Positions 7,724-17,368 are shown, counted from the stretch's first letter. The stretch is 33,656 nucleotides of DNA from JACCZX01 sp038216465 (GCA_038216465.1 JBBQQC010000029.1:1-33656), one strand, 5' to 3'. Notes: a model not told the origin generated them from the sequence alone. Program-made: numbers and translations.

Positions 7724-10700
7724 ATGTTCTCCCGCTTCTTCATCGATCGGCCGATCTTCGCGGCCGTGCTGTCGATCTTCATCGTCATCGCCGGCCTGGC
7801 CGCGATGCGCACGCTGCCGATTGCGCAGTACCCGGAGATCGCACCGCCGGTGGTCAGCGTGCGTGCGGTCTACCCCGGCGCGTCGGCTTCGGTGCTCGAA
7901 CAGACCGTCGCAGCGCCGCTCGAAAACGCGATCAACGGCGTCGAAAACATGCTTTACATGAGCTCGAACTCGTCGAGCAACGGCGCTGTCCAGATTCAGA
8001 TCACGTTCAACATCGGCACCGATGTCGACCAGGCGGCATTGAACGTCAATAACCGCGTCAAGCAGGCCGAGGCGAGATTGCCGCAGGAAGTGCGGCGCCA
8101 AGGCGTGACGGTCGAGAAAGGGTCGTCGGCGTTCCTGCAGGTGCTCGCGTTCTATTCGCCCGACGGCAAGTACGACGATCTGTTCACGTCGAACTACGTC
8201 ACGCTGAACGTGCTTGATCAGCTGAAGCGGTTGCCTGGCACGACCAACGTACAGATCTTCGGCGCCAAGGACTACGCGATGCGTATCTGGCTGCGGCCGG
8301 ACCGCCTCGCGCAGCTCAAGCTCACCACCGGCGACGTCGTGCGCGCTATCAACGAGCAGAACGCGCAGTTCGCCGCCGGCAAGGTTGGGCAGGCGCCGTA
8401 TGTGTCCGACAAAGGCGGCTCGCAGGAGCTTGCTTACACCATCACGACGCAGGGGCGGCTGGCCGATCCGAAGGAATTCGAGAACGTCATCGTACGCAGC
8501 AGCGCTGATGGTTCGGCGATCCGCGTGCGCGATGTGGCGCGCGTCGAGCTAGGCTCGCGCGACTACGACTTCATCGGCCGCTACAACCAGCAGAATGCGA
8601 CGCTGGTAGGAATATTTCTGCAGCCCGGCGCCAACGCACTCGACGTCGCGCAGAGCGTCAAACACACCGTTGACAAGTTGAAACCCGACTTTCCCACGGG
8701 CCTGCAGTACGCGATCCCGTATGACACGACCCGCTTCGTCGAGGTGTCGATTCACGAAGTCGTCGTCACGCTTTCGATTGCGGTCGTCCTCGTGTTCCTG
8801 GTCGTTTATCTGTTCCTGCAAAGCTGGCGCGCGACGCTGCTCCCGATCATCGCGGTGCCAGTGTCGCTGATCGGCACCTTCGCCGGCTTGCTGATGCTCG
8901 GCTATTCGATTAACACGCTGACGTTGTTCGGCATGGTGCTCGCAATCGGCATCGTGGTCGACGATGCAATCGTCGTGCTGGAAAACGTCGAACGCATCAT
9001 GCGCGAAGAGAAGCTGAGTTCGCGCGAGGCGGCGATCATTGCGATGAAGGAAGTGACCAGCCCGATCGTTGCGATCGTGCTGGTGCTGGTGTCGGTGTTC
9101 GTCCCTATCGCGTTCCTCGGTGGGCTGACCGGCGAGCTTTACCGGCAGTTCGCAATAACGATTTCGATCGCGGTATCGATCTCGGGCGTGGTCGCGCTGA
9201 CGTTGACGCCGGCGCTGTGCTCGTTGCTGTTGAAGCAGCAACATAGCGAGCCGCCGCGGTTGTTCAAAGCATTTAACCGGCTGTTCGAGCGCATCACAAA
9301 CCGGTACACCGCCGGTGTGGTCTGGATGATCCGGCGCAGCGCCCTCGGGCTTGCGTTGTTTGCTGTAATGGTGATCGTGGCCGGGGCGCTTTGGCGTATC
9401 ACGCCGGGCTCGCTGGTACCCGACGAGGACCAGGGCTTCTACATCGCGGCCGTGATCCTGCCTGACGGCGCCAGCCTGCAGAGAACCGACAAGGTGGTGT
9501 CCGAAGTCGTGCGCGGGATTCAGAGCAATTCCTACAACCAGGATGTCGTCGCCTTCACCGGCTTCGACTTCCTTGGCGGCGGCTTTCGCAACAACGCCGC
9601 GACGATTTTCGTGACGCAGATCCCGTGGGATAAACGCAAAGGGGTCACCACGCCGCAACTGGTCGGCGATTTCTTCATGAAAACCGGCCACATCAAGGAA
9701 GGCCTCGCACTCGCGTTCGCACCTCCTGCGATCTTCGGGCTCGGCACCGCAGGCGGCGCCGAGTTCTACATCCGCAATCACGGTGAGGGCGGGCCGCAGG
9801 CGCTGGCGGGCGCGATGGGCGGGCTGCTCGGCCGCCTGCAGCAGGAAAAAATGTTCGTGCAGGTGAACTCGTTGTGGAAGCCGAACGTGCCGCAACTGTT
9901 CGTCGACGTCGATCGTGAGAAGGCAAAGGCACTCGGCGTGTCGGTTGATGAAATCTTCAACACATTGTCGGCGACGCTCGGCAGCTACTACGTCAACGAC
10001 TTCAACAAGTACGGCCGCACCTGGCAGGTGCTGATGAGCGCCGAGCCGTCGTATCGCAACCGGCCCGACGATATCGGCGCCGTGTGGGTCCGCTCGGTCC
10101 GCAACGAGATGGTGCCGCTGAGCTCGGTCGCGCGCGTCGATTTCACGTCGGGGCCCGATTCACTGGATCGCTACAACAACCTGCTGGCGGTGAAGGTTTT
10201 CGCAACGGCGGCCCCCGGGGTCAGCTCGGGGCAGGCGATCGCACGCATCCAGCAGTTGGCGCGCGAGACGCTGCCAGCCGACTTCGACGTCGAATTCACC
10301 GGCGCTTCATTTCAGGAGCAACAGTCGTCGGGCACGTCGGGACTGGCGCTCGGCCTGGCGGTGGTGATGGTGTTTCTGATTCTGGCCGCGCAATACGAAA
10401 AATGGTCGCTGCCATTTTCAGTGTTGATGGCATTGCCGTTCGGCACCTTCGGTGCGCTCGCCGCCGTGTACTTGCGCGGGCTGACCAACGATGTGTACTT
10501 CCAGATCGGTCTGGTCACGCTGCTGGGCCTGGCTGCGAAGAACGCGATCCTGATCGTCGAATACGCCTCACTGAAAGCCGCCGAGGGTTACTCGACCGCG
10601 GCCGCTGCGATTGAAGCGGCGCGCTTGCGGTTCCGACCGATCGTAATGACCTCGCTGGCGTTCATTCTCGGTGTCGTTCCGCTTGCATTTTCAAGAGGGG

Positions 10701-10981
10701 CCGGCGCGGGGGCACGCGTCTCGGCGGGTACCGGCGTGATGGGCGGCATGCTGGCCGCCACTTTTCTCGCCATTTTCTTCGTGCCGCTGTTCTTCAAGCT
10801 GATTACCGATCGCAAATTGCGCGAAACCCGCAGCGCCGAACAGTTGCAGGCGGAAGTCGCGGAGGGCGAGCGGCGCAGTGCAGCGATGCATGCGCAGCTG
10901 GCCGCGGAAGCTGCGACTTCGGTGCACGTTCCGAAGGGGCAGCATGGGCCGCTGAAAGAAGCGCACGAGGGGGGCGAGTGA
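7724..10981 (+). CDS. RND multidrug efflux pump, HAE1 family (AcrB/MexB/MexF-like)
   Basis: A 1085-residue inner-membrane proton/drug antiporter. It opens with the family N-terminus FFIDRPIFAAVLS and has two large periplasmic porter regions and about 12 membrane segments. The proton-relay acids are present as Asp413-Asp414 (AIGIVVDDAIVVLENVER), and the partner lysine as Lys939 (LLGLAAKNAILIVEYA). These mark the hydrophobic/amphiphilic efflux subfamily rather than metal pumps. The C-terminal cytoplasmic tail is longer and more charged than in AcrB (after ITDRKLRETRSAEQLQ). GAGG precedes the ATG by 7 nt. The stop overlaps the next gene's start as TGATG, so pump and channel should be translated in a coupled way. 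Confidence 0.95.
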   Translation: MFSRFFIDRPIFAAVLSIFIVIAGLAAMRTLPIAQYPEIAPPVVSVRAVYPGASASVLEQTVAAPLENAINGVENMLYMSSNSSSNGAVQIQITFNIGTDVDQAALNVNNRVKQAEARLPQEVRRQGVTVEKGSSAFLQVLAFYSPDGKYDDLFTSNYVTLNVLDQLKRLPGTTNVQIFGAKDYAMRIWLRPDRLAQLKLTTGDVVRAINEQNAQFAAGKVGQAPYVSDKGGSQELAYTITTQGRLADPKEFENVIVRSSADGSAIRVRDVARVELGSRDYDFIGRYNQQNATLVGIFLQPGANALDVAQSVKHTVDKLKPDFPTGLQYAIPYDTTRFVEVSIHEVVVTLSIAVVLVFLVVYLFLQSWRATLLPIIAVPVSLIGTFAGLLMLGYSINTLTLFGMVLAIGIVVDDAIVVLENVERIMREEKLSSREAAIIAMKEVTSPIVAIVLVLVSVFVPIAFLGGLTGELYRQFAITISIAVSISGVVALTLTPALCSLLLKQQHSEPPRLFKAFNRLFERITNRYTAGVVWMIRRSALGLALFAVMVIVAGALWRITPGSLVPDEDQGFYIAAVILPDGASLQRTDKVVSEVVRGIQSNSYNQDVVAFTGFDFLGGGFRNNAATIFVTQIPWDKRKGVTTPQLVGDFFMKTGHIKEGLALAFAPPAIFGLGTAGGAEFYIRNHGEGGPQALAGAMGGLLGRLQQEKMFVQVNSLWKPNVPQLFVDVDREKAKALGVSVDEIFNTLSATLGSYYVNDFNKYGRTWQVLMSAEPSYRNRPDDIGAVWVRSVRNEMVPLSSVARVDFTSGPDSLDRYNNLLAVKVFATAAPGVSSGQAIARIQQLARETLPADFDVEFTGASFQEQQSSGTSGLALGLAVVMVFLILAAQYEKWSLPFSVLMALPFGTFGALAAVYLRGLTNDVYFQIGLVTLLGLAAKNAILIVEYASLKAAEGYSTAAAAIEAARLRFRPIVMTSLAFILGVVPLAFSRGAGAGARVSAGTGVMGGMLAATFLAIFFVPLFFKLITDRKLRETRSAEQLQAEVAEGERRSAAMHAQLAAEAATSVHVPKGQHGPLKEAHEGGE

Positions 10982-12432
10982 TGAAGGGTGGGATGATCAG
11001 CGTTGCGAGGGGAGTGACCGTCGCCACGGCGCTTGTACTGACTGCGTGCGCATCGACGGATCCGCGGCTGCCGGCGGTCGATCTCCCCGCGTCGACAGCG
11101 GCCAGCGTTGCGGGTATCGAGCGCTGGTGGACGCAGTTCGATGATCCGCAGCTGAATGCGTTGATCGAGGAAGCGCTGGCGGCGAACCTCGATCTGCGGC
11201 TCGCAATAGCGCGCATCGATGAAGCACGCGCGAATTTGCGGCTGGCGCGATCGAATCTGTATCCGTCGCTCGATGCCGATTTCGGCGCCAGTCGCGCTCG
11301 CCGCAGCCAGTCGACCGATCTTTCGTTCCCAGGCCCGCAAATTTCGAATTCATTCACCGGCGGTCTGCAAGCCGCCTATGAAGTCGATTTGTGGGGCCGC
11401 CTCGCCTCGGGTCGCAATGCCGCGCAGGCGCAACTGCTTGCAACACGCTATAGCGCCCAGACTGTGCGCACGTCGCTGGCGGCGCAAGTGGCGTCGACTT
11501 ACTTTTCGCTGCGCGCATTCGACGCCGAGCTGCGAATTACACGCGACACGCTCGGCACACGCACTGAGAACATCAAGCTACAGAAGCAACGCTTCGACGC
11601 CGGGCTGGTCGGCCAATACGAACTGCGTCTGTCCGAGGCCGAACGCTCCAGCGTGGCGGCGCTCATCCCGGCACTCGAGCGCTCGATCGCGCAAACCGAA
11701 GCCGCACTCGCCGTGCTGGCTGGGCGCAGCGCTCGCGACGTGTACACGCCAACGGTCGAGCGCGGCAAGGACCTGACGCCGATTGCGACCACACCGGCTA
11801 GCATCGGCCCTGAAGTTCCTGCCGGTTTGCCGGCCGACTTGTTGGCGCGCCGGCCCGACATTCAGCAAGCCGAGTCGAATCTGGTTGCCGCCAGCGCGCG
11901 CATCGACGAAGCACGGGCGCAATATTTCCCATCGCTGATTTTGACCGGACGGTACGGCGGAGAAAGCAGCGACTTGGCGGACTTGTTTTCAGCCCCCGCA
12001 CGCGTCTGGTCAATCGCAGGCAGTTTGTTGCAGCCGATCATTGGCGCGGCTCGGATCGGCGCGCAGGTCGACGGCGCGACGGCACGCCGTCGCCAGGCCG
12101 AAATCGGCTACGTTCAATCGGTACAGTCGGCATTTCGTGACGCTCATGATGCGCTGGTTGCCCACCGCAGTGCACGCGAAGTGTTCGCCGCACAGGACGA
12201 GCGCCGTTCGCAACTGATCGACGCGCTGCGCCTTTCCGACTTGCGCTACAAAGGCGGCTACTCGAGCTTCATCGACGTGCTGGACAACCAGCGCAATCTG
12301 CTCGACGCCGAGCGCGCGCGCGTCAACGCGCTGCGCGACCGACAGACCGCGTTGGTCGATCTATACAAGGCGCTCGGTGGCGGCTGGTCGCCAGAGGTCT
12401 TCGCCCAGACGTTAACAGCGCCGGCCCGCTGA
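10981..12432 (+). CDS. outer-membrane efflux channel lipoprotein (OprM/NodT type)
   Basis: A 483-residue TolC-like outer-membrane factor that completes the tripartite pump. The N-terminus has a signal peptide with lipobox LTAC (ATALVLTACAST), typical of OprM and CusC types. Two repeated helical halves are visible, each starting near NLDLRLAIARIDEARANLRLARSNLYPSLDA and SNLVAASARIDEARAQYFPSL; the second contains the RRPDIQQAE signature. The ATG at 10981 overlaps the pump stop by one base; GTG 10978 and ATG 10993 are in-frame alternatives, and all keep the signal peptide. The stop is immediately followed, with no gap, by the stop of the convergent LysR gene. Confidence 0.93.
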   Translation: MKGGMISVARGVTVATALVLTACASTDPRLPAVDLPASTAASVAGIERWWTQFDDPQLNALIEEALAANLDLRLAIARIDEARANLRLARSNLYPSLDADFGASRARRSQSTDLSFPGPQISNSFTGGLQAAYEVDLWGRLASGRNAAQAQLLATRYSAQTVRTSLAAQVASTYFSLRAFDAELRITRDTLGTRTENIKLQKQRFDAGLVGQYELRLSEAERSSVAALIPALERSIAQTEAALAVLAGRSARDVYTPTVERGKDLTPIATTPASIGPEVPAGLPADLLARRPDIQQAESNLVAASARIDEARAQYFPSLILTGRYGGESSDLADLFSAPARVWSIAGSLLQPIIGAARIGAQVDGATARRRQAEIGYVQSVQSAFRDAHDALVAHRSAREVFAAQDERRSQLIDALRLSDLRYKGGYSSFIDVLDNQRNLLDAERARVNALRDRQTALVDLYKALGGGWSPEVFAQTLTAPAR

Positions 12433-13356
12433 CTAGGCGGATGTGGCAGCCATGGCCTCTTCGGCCGGCGCCCTGTCCAGGTTCCATGTCTTGCGCACGA
12501 TATCGAGCAGCGCCGCGATAATCGGTTCGCGTGCCCGCTGGGCCGAGCAAACAAACCACAAGGCGGTGTCGATTGCGGCTCGAGTCCAGATCACGACGTC
12601 ACCTGCGCGTTCTAGCCGGCGCGCAACATCATCACGCACCAGCGCAACACCGACCCCGGATAAGACAAGGTTGGTGATAACGCTTTCGTCGTCGGCTTGG
12701 ACCGAGGCCTCAGGTGGCGGCAGGTCGTGCCGCGCAAACAGATCCGCGACCAGCCGCGTGTGCGTGCTGATATTTGGCGTGCCGATCCATGGCAACTGGC
12801 TGATCTCCTCCCACTGCGCACCATCCACGCGATCGGCCCACGCGGCCGGCGCTGAAACGCGATAAATCAAGCGTCGCAGCGGCACCGAACAAAACTCGGC
12901 TTGCGGCTCGTCTCCAAAGAAGAAACTCGCATCGAGCTCGCCGGCATGAATTCCGACCAGCACAGCGCCCGACATAGCGTGATGCAGTTCGAGCTTCAGG
13001 CGTGGATGTGCGGCGCGCGCTAGTGCGAGCAGTTCGCCGAGTCGGTTCGCTTCGGGATCCGCCACCGTACCGACACGCAACAGGCCGGCGATATCCCCCT
13101 GCATCTGCAACGCGGCGCGTTTGACGGCATCGGCCGCGGTCAGCACGCTCAAGGCGTGCCCCAGCAACTCGCGCCCGGCGGCAGTCAACTCCATACCGGT
13201 CGGGGCGCGCTCGAATAGACGCACACCGAGTTCGGTTTCAAGGGCTTTGACATGCCCGCTGACGGCGGGCTGACTCAAATGAAGCCGCTCAGCGGCGCGT
13301 GTTAAGTGGTGTTCGTCGGCTATCGCCGCGAAGGTTCGAAGCTGGTACAGCTCCAT
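12433..13356 (-). CDS. LysR-family transcriptional regulator
   Basis: A 307-residue LysR regulator. The N-terminal winged helix is complete (MELYQLRTFAAIADEHHLTRAAERLHLSQPAVSGHVKALE), followed by the linker helix and a two-lobed effector domain from about residue 90. AGGA precedes the ATG by 8 nt. The gene converges on the efflux channel gene with zero intergenic bases and diverges from the DUF3563 gene at 13534. A T-N11-A box with 6-bp arms (13384-13406) sits 28 nt upstream of its start and could control itself, the divergent gene, or both. No target pathway or ligand is evident from context. Confidence 0.92.
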   Translation of the reverse strand: MELYQLRTFAAIADEHHLTRAAERLHLSQPAVSGHVKALETELGVRLFERAPTGMELTAAGRELLGHALSVLTAADAVKRAALQMQGDIAGLLRVGTVADPEANRLGELLALARAAHPRLKLELHHAMSGAVLVGIHAGELDASFFFGDEPQAEFCSVPLRRLIYRVSAPAAWADRVDGAQWEEISQLPWIGTPNISTHTRLVADLFARHDLPPPEASVQADDESVITNLVLSGVGVALVRDDVARRLERAGDVVIWTRAAIDTALWFVCSAQRAREPIIAALLDIVRKTWNLDRAPAEEAMAATSA

Positions 13357-13383
13357 AGTTTTGTCCTGTCACAAACATCATGC

Positions 13384-13406
13384 ATTGCACTGCGGCAAAC
13401 TGCAAT
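13384..13406. promoter_or_regulatory. LysR-type box (T-N11-A)
   Basis: ATTGCA and TGCAAT form a perfect 6-bp inverted repeat separated by 11 nt (CTGCGGCAAAC), matching the T-N11-A pattern of LysR-type binding sites. It lies in the 177-nt gap between the divergent LysR gene and the DUF3563 gene, close to the lysR start as expected for autoregulation. Confidence 0.5.
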
Positions 13407-13533
13407 AAGCCTAATCGGGCGATCTGATCGTAAGCATCTGAAATAACGATTTTATTTGCCCTCTTTCCGGACTCATTATCTCATGGTGCAAGGCAGCAAT
13501 TTAGCCGCCTGCCTCTGAAATCGGAGTCAACCA

Positions 13534-13830
13534 ATGTTTAACTGGACCTTCAATCAAGTGAGCGGGCTCAATCCGCGTCCGTCTTCAGCACCCGCCATGT
13601 CAGCGCCACCGCAACCCGCCGTGACCTCGGCGCCCGAGCAGAATCCGCAGCTCGCCGCACGCCGGGCGCAAGCGCTGCGCGGTCTATTCCCCAAACTGTC
13701 GAGTTGGTTTGCCAACCGTCGTGATTCGCTGTGCATCACTGAGGTGAACGAATACCTGGCGCAGGCGAGCAACGTGGTCGATCTTGAACAGCGCATTCGC
13801 GTAATCGAGCGGCAGCGTCACTTCTCGTAG
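13534..13830 (+). CDS. small DUF3563-type protein
   Basis: A 98-residue protein. The N-terminal third is low-complexity and rich in Pro, Ala and Ser. The C-terminal part (FANRRDSLCITEVNEYLAQASNVVDLEQRIRVIER) carries the pattern of DUF3563: an E-YLA-A--VVDLE-R-R-(I/L)-R segment seen in small Burkholderiales and other proteobacterial proteins of unknown function. The extended N-terminus is longer than in most members I know. GGAG lies 7 nt before the ATG. It is divergent from the LysR gene, 177 nt away, and ends 99 nt before the large ATPase regulator, so it may or may not belong to that unit. No enzymatic motif or signal peptide is visible. Confidence 0.7.
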   Translation: MFNWTFNQVSGLNPRPSSAPAMSAPPQPAVTSAPEQNPQLAARRAQALRGLFPKLSSWFANRRDSLCITEVNEYLAQASNVVDLEQRIRVIERQRHFS

Positions 13831-13929
13831 GCACCGCACAGACTACAGAGCTAAGGCATACAAGGGCTGATTGCGCGACTTGACGCGTGTCGGTTTGAGG
13901 TCGTAGCGTGCGTCAGCTATCGCTGAGCC

Positions 13930-16900
13930 ATGCGCGACTCGCACCACCCAGCCACGATCAAGACGAGCGCGCCCTCGCTCGATGGCACTGTTGAGCGCGA
14001 CAGACTGGTTAGCGCGCTGGGCAAACTGCCGGCCACCGCCAGGTGGCTGCAGGCGCCTTCGGGAACCGGAAAATCGACCTTGGCAGCCAGCTATGCGCGC
14101 AGCCGCAAGAAGCTGTTAGCTTGGTACCGCTTGGATGAGCGCGACAACGACCCAGCGTTCTTCTATGCCGAGTTCGCGCAGGCACTCGTTGCGCAACTCC
14201 GAATTAAGGAGTTGCCGACATTTTCCGGCGACGATCATCATCGACAGCAGGACTTTGCGCACGGGTTTGTAGCATCGCTGATCCGGCGTCTCGCAAAGCC
14301 GGCACTGATTGTCCTCGACGACGTACAGCGCGTCACATCCGCGGAAATGCAGCAGGCCCTCGCGGGCTTTGCCGTAGCCGGTGTCAATGGGAGCGAAATT
14401 CTGTTTGTTTCAGAATCCAGCACACCGGCCGCGTTCTTCGACGCAATCGCAGCGCGCCAGCTGGCGCTGTTGAATGACGCCGACCTGCGCTTCGATAAAG
14501 ATGAATGCAGAGCGATGACCGCAGCGCTGCGCGTCGATCAGGCGCAAAGCGAAACCATCGCCGCGCTGACCGGCGGCCATGCCGGCGCGCTGGTCCTCGC
14601 ATGCGAGCTGCTGCGCGGTACCGATCCGAAGAGCGCACTCGGCGTTACCACTGTTGAGCGAATTCACTCGCACTTGCTGACCAAGCTGGTCGATCGTATG
14701 CCGGCGGCGCGCCGGGCCTTACTGTTACACACGGCATTCGTCGAGCAATTGACGCGGCCAATCGCTGCGGAGCTAGCCGGAATCGAGGCCGCTGCTGAAA
14801 TAGATGCGCTGGTGGATAGCGGAATACTTCGCAGAGTCGGCAGCGCCGTAGACGAAACGTTCGAAGCGCACGGACTCGTGCAACAGGGCATGCGCGCGCT
14901 GGCGCTCAGCGGCCTGGGTACAGCTCAAGCGCAGGATCTCGCCGAGAAAACCGCGACGACTCTTATCGCCAATAATCAATTCGAACCCGCATTCACGCTG
15001 TTGACGCAAATCGGATCGACGACACGCGCCACTGCTCTACTTCAGGATCTCGCCGAGCGCTATGCAATGCATGGACAGACCGACCTGCTTTTGAATGCAC
15101 TCGCAAAAGTGCAGGAGATGCCGGTTCAGGGCAACGCGTGGCTGTGTTTCTGGACCGGCCAGGCTTTGCTGCGAGTCGACGAGGGCCATGCTCGCGTCTG
15201 GCTCGCACGCTCGTATTCGGCATTTGAATCGACCGGCGATGCGCTTGGAATGAGGCTGGCCGCTGCTTCGATCGTCACAGCGTTCGCGCTCGAATGGGCG
15301 GACATGCAGCAACTCGACCTGTGGATAGAACGCCACGCCGTTGCCGGCGGAGATACGCCTGTGGCCGCCGCGGAGCGGTTCGAGGCGAATCTGTTGATGG
15401 GAGTCGTCTGCGCCGCGCTGGTGCGGGGTGCCTACCCGCAACAAATCGACGCCGACGCGTTGATCACGCGAATGCAGCTGTTACTTGAGTCGCCGTCGAT
15501 GTGGCTGGCGGACGATCAAAGGGTGCAAGCGGCCACCATCTTGATTAAACACGGTCAGGCCTTTGCAAAACTTGAACTGGCGCGGACAGTCATTATTGCC
15601 ACCCAGTCGCTGGTCGATGCTTCGCAAGCTGGTGCGCTCCACCGTGGTCGATGGCTCGTTGCAGCGGCGGAAACGTTATTCGCAAGCGGGGTTACAGCGC
15701 GAGCGCTGGAATATCTCGGAAATGCGCGATCACTGGCTGAGCAATCGCAATTGCATCGGCTGCATTTTGAAGTCGGGTTCACAACCGCAAATCACTCGAT
15801 GAAGTTGAACGATCTGCAGCGCGCCGACGATGAGCTGCAACGCCTCGAACGCATCGTGGTGCAGGCCCCTCCGGTTCAACGCGCTGAATATGCACGAATG
15901 CGGGCACGCCTGCTATTGCTGCAGGGGCACTTGCACGATGGTCTTCGATGCGCCCAAGAAGCCGTGCGAATGGCCGCACCGGCAGGGCTGTCAGGCGAAA
16001 ACCTCCGGATGTTCGAAATTGAGCTGGTCTACGCGCTTGCTGCGAACGATCGGCTCACGGAGGCCATTGAAATCGTCAGTCGACAGAAATATGAACCGCG
16101 CGAAGTCCGTCTTGCCATGGAGCATTGCCTGCGTTCCTTGCAGGATGGCGGAGTCGATGCAGAGCTGTTGCGCACTGGCCTGCAATATGCGCGAGAAGTT
16201 AACTTCGTCAATCTTCTCGATCGCGCGCGTACGCCGCTCGTCCGGCTCTGCGCGGCCGCACTGGCCAATAATATCGAGACCGAGTTTGTTCTTCGATTGA
16301 TCAAGACGAAGCAGCTGAAGCCTCCCTTTCTAGCCGGGCCGGCGTGGCCCTGGTCGGTGCATGTCAGAACGCTCGGCGAATTCCGATTGGAAATTCAAGG
16401 ACAGCCCTATCGACCCTCGCACAAGGCTCAGGACAAGCCGCTGGAATTGCTAAAACTTCTCGTGGCCTGTCAGGCCCTGGCCCGTGATGCAGCAGAGAAG
16501 ACTTGGATTGCAGAGCGCCTGTGGCCCGATGCAGAACCGGAAAACGCGCGCAAGTCGCTTGATATGACAATTGCGCGCCTCAGGCGTCTGCTCGCCTGCG
16601 AGGACTCCATCGTGGCTACTGAAGGAAAGCTGCAACTGTCGCCAACTGAAGTCTGGACCGACATAAGACCACTGCTGCACGCGATATCGTCTGCGCAAAT
16701 TCGGCGCGATGAACACGTTGCAGGCATTCGGCCTTCCAGCAGAGACGCGGTGGCAAGCGTTTCATCGGTGCTTGAAAATTATGGCGGCCCCTTTCTCGCC
16801 GACGAGGAAGGACCGGCATGGCTGCTTGCGGGCAGGGAGGCCATCGCCACGCGGGTTCGTCAGACGCTGCTCACGGCAGACACCATCCTGGATGGTGGTG

Positions 16901-17142
16901 CCGACGCAGTCCTAGTACCGGCGCTGCAAAGAGCTCTTGCGGCGGATCCCACTTCGGAAGATTTAGCGCGAGCACTGATGCGGGCTCACTTGAGGCAAGG
17001 CGAAAACGGTGAAGCGGTGCGTGTTTACCGCCGATTGCGCGAAATGTTGTCGTTGCTGCTGGGTATTGCTCCTTCGCCCGAATCGGAACATATTCGTGAG
17101 CAAGCGTATGCAGCGAATTTAGGAAAGACTGCGGTAGGCTAG
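13930..17142 (+). CDS. large STAND-like ATPase regulator with C-terminal SARP winged helix and BTAD
   Basis: A 1070-residue predicted transcriptional regulator. An N-terminal NTPase has a Walker A (APSGTGKST, residues 42-50) and Walker B-like ALIVLDDVQ (about 132-140), resembling MalT-type STAND switches. The middle (about 330-790) is helical and repeat-like, consistent with TPRs that sense a ligand or partner. Near residue 811 an OmpR/SARP-like winged helix begins (VRTLGEFRLEIQGQ, later ERLWPDAEPENARKSLDMTIARLRRLL), followed by a bacterial transcriptional activation domain to the end (LAADPTSEDLARALMRAHLRQGENGEAVRVYRRLREML). In classical SARPs the DNA-binding part is N-terminal; here it is C-terminal. 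No good ribosome site precedes ATG 13930. The 65-residue peptide gene starts 28 nt downstream and the calpain gene follows, making them the likely targets or partners. Confidence 0.82.
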   Translation: MRDSHHPATIKTSAPSLDGTVERDRLVSALGKLPATARWLQAPSGTGKSTLAASYARSRKKLLAWYRLDERDNDPAFFYAEFAQALVAQLRIKELPTFSGDDHHRQQDFAHGFVASLIRRLAKPALIVLDDVQRVTSAEMQQALAGFAVAGVNGSEILFVSESSTPAAFFDAIAARQLALLNDADLRFDKDECRAMTAALRVDQAQSETIAALTGGHAGALVLACELLRGTDPKSALGVTTVERIHSHLLTKLVDRMPAARRALLLHTAFVEQLTRPIAAELAGIEAAAEIDALVDSGILRRVGSAVDETFEAHGLVQQGMRALALSGLGTAQAQDLAEKTATTLIANNQFEPAFTLLTQIGSTTRATALLQDLAERYAMHGQTDLLLNALAKVQEMPVQGNAWLCFWTGQALLRVDEGHARVWLARSYSAFESTGDALGMRLAAASIVTAFALEWADMQQLDLWIERHAVAGGDTPVAAAERFEANLLMGVVCAALVRGAYPQQIDADALITRMQLLLESPSMWLADDQRVQAATILIKHGQAFAKLELARTVIIATQSLVDASQAGALHRGRWLVAAAETLFASGVTARALEYLGNARSLAEQSQLHRLHFEVGFTTANHSMKLNDLQRADDELQRLERIVVQAPPVQRAEYARMRARLLLLQGHLHDGLRCAQEAVRMAAPAGLSGENLRMFEIELVYALAANDRLTEAIEIVSRQKYEPREVRLAMEHCLRSLQDGGVDAELLRTGLQYAREVNFVNLLDRARTPLVRLCAAALANNIETEFVLRLIKTKQLKPPFLAGPAWPWSVHVRTLGEFRLEIQGQPYRPSHKAQDKPLELLKLLVACQALARDAAEKTWIAERLWPDAEPENARKSLDMTIARLRRLLACEDSIVATEGKLQLSPTEVWTDIRPLLHAISSAQIRRDEHVAGIRPSSRDAVASVSSVLENYGGPFLADEEGPAWLLAGREAIATRVRQTLLTADTILDGGADAVLVPALQRALAADPTSEDLARALMRAHLRQGENGEAVRVYRRLREMLSLLLGIAPSPESEHIREQAYAANLGKTAVG

Positions 17143-17170
17143 TTTCTTTAATAGAACGAGGAGACCATCA

Positions 17171-17368
17171 ATGGAAGAGCTGCGAGACGACCAAGTCAAG
17201 GCTGCGCTTACACAAGCATTGTCAGCAATTAGCAGGGCGGGACAACAAACGAAGACTCGCCTTTCTCGGATTCCTCAGTTGAATAACGCTCTTTCGCAAG
17301 CGATCAATTCCTTCGAACCTGCCCCTGCACCGTCGCCATTTCCAACCGATACCGCGGGCGGGCCTTAA
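17171..17368 (+). CDS. 65-residue protein between the ATPase regulator and the calpain
   Basis: A 65-residue protein I do not recognise. A strong ribosome site (GAGGAG) stands 7 nt before the ATG, which supports real translation. The N-terminal 45 residues look like amphipathic helix (LRDDQVKAALTQALSAISRA), and the C-terminus is Pro-rich and ends in TAGGP. There is no signal peptide or cysteine. It sits 28 nt after the regulator and 49 nt before the protease gene on the same strand. By position it could be a substrate, an inhibitor or a small signalling partner of the calpain. All three roles are inference from gene order. Confidence 0.6.
   Translation: MEELRDDQVKAALTQALSAISRAGQQTKTRLSRIPQLNNALSQAINSFEPAPAPSPFPTDTAGGP

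Noticed and set aside
8549..9895. A 448-codon minus-strand frame inside the RND pump gene
   Set aside because: Antisense to a conserved transporter with intact motifs; no recognisable protein features.
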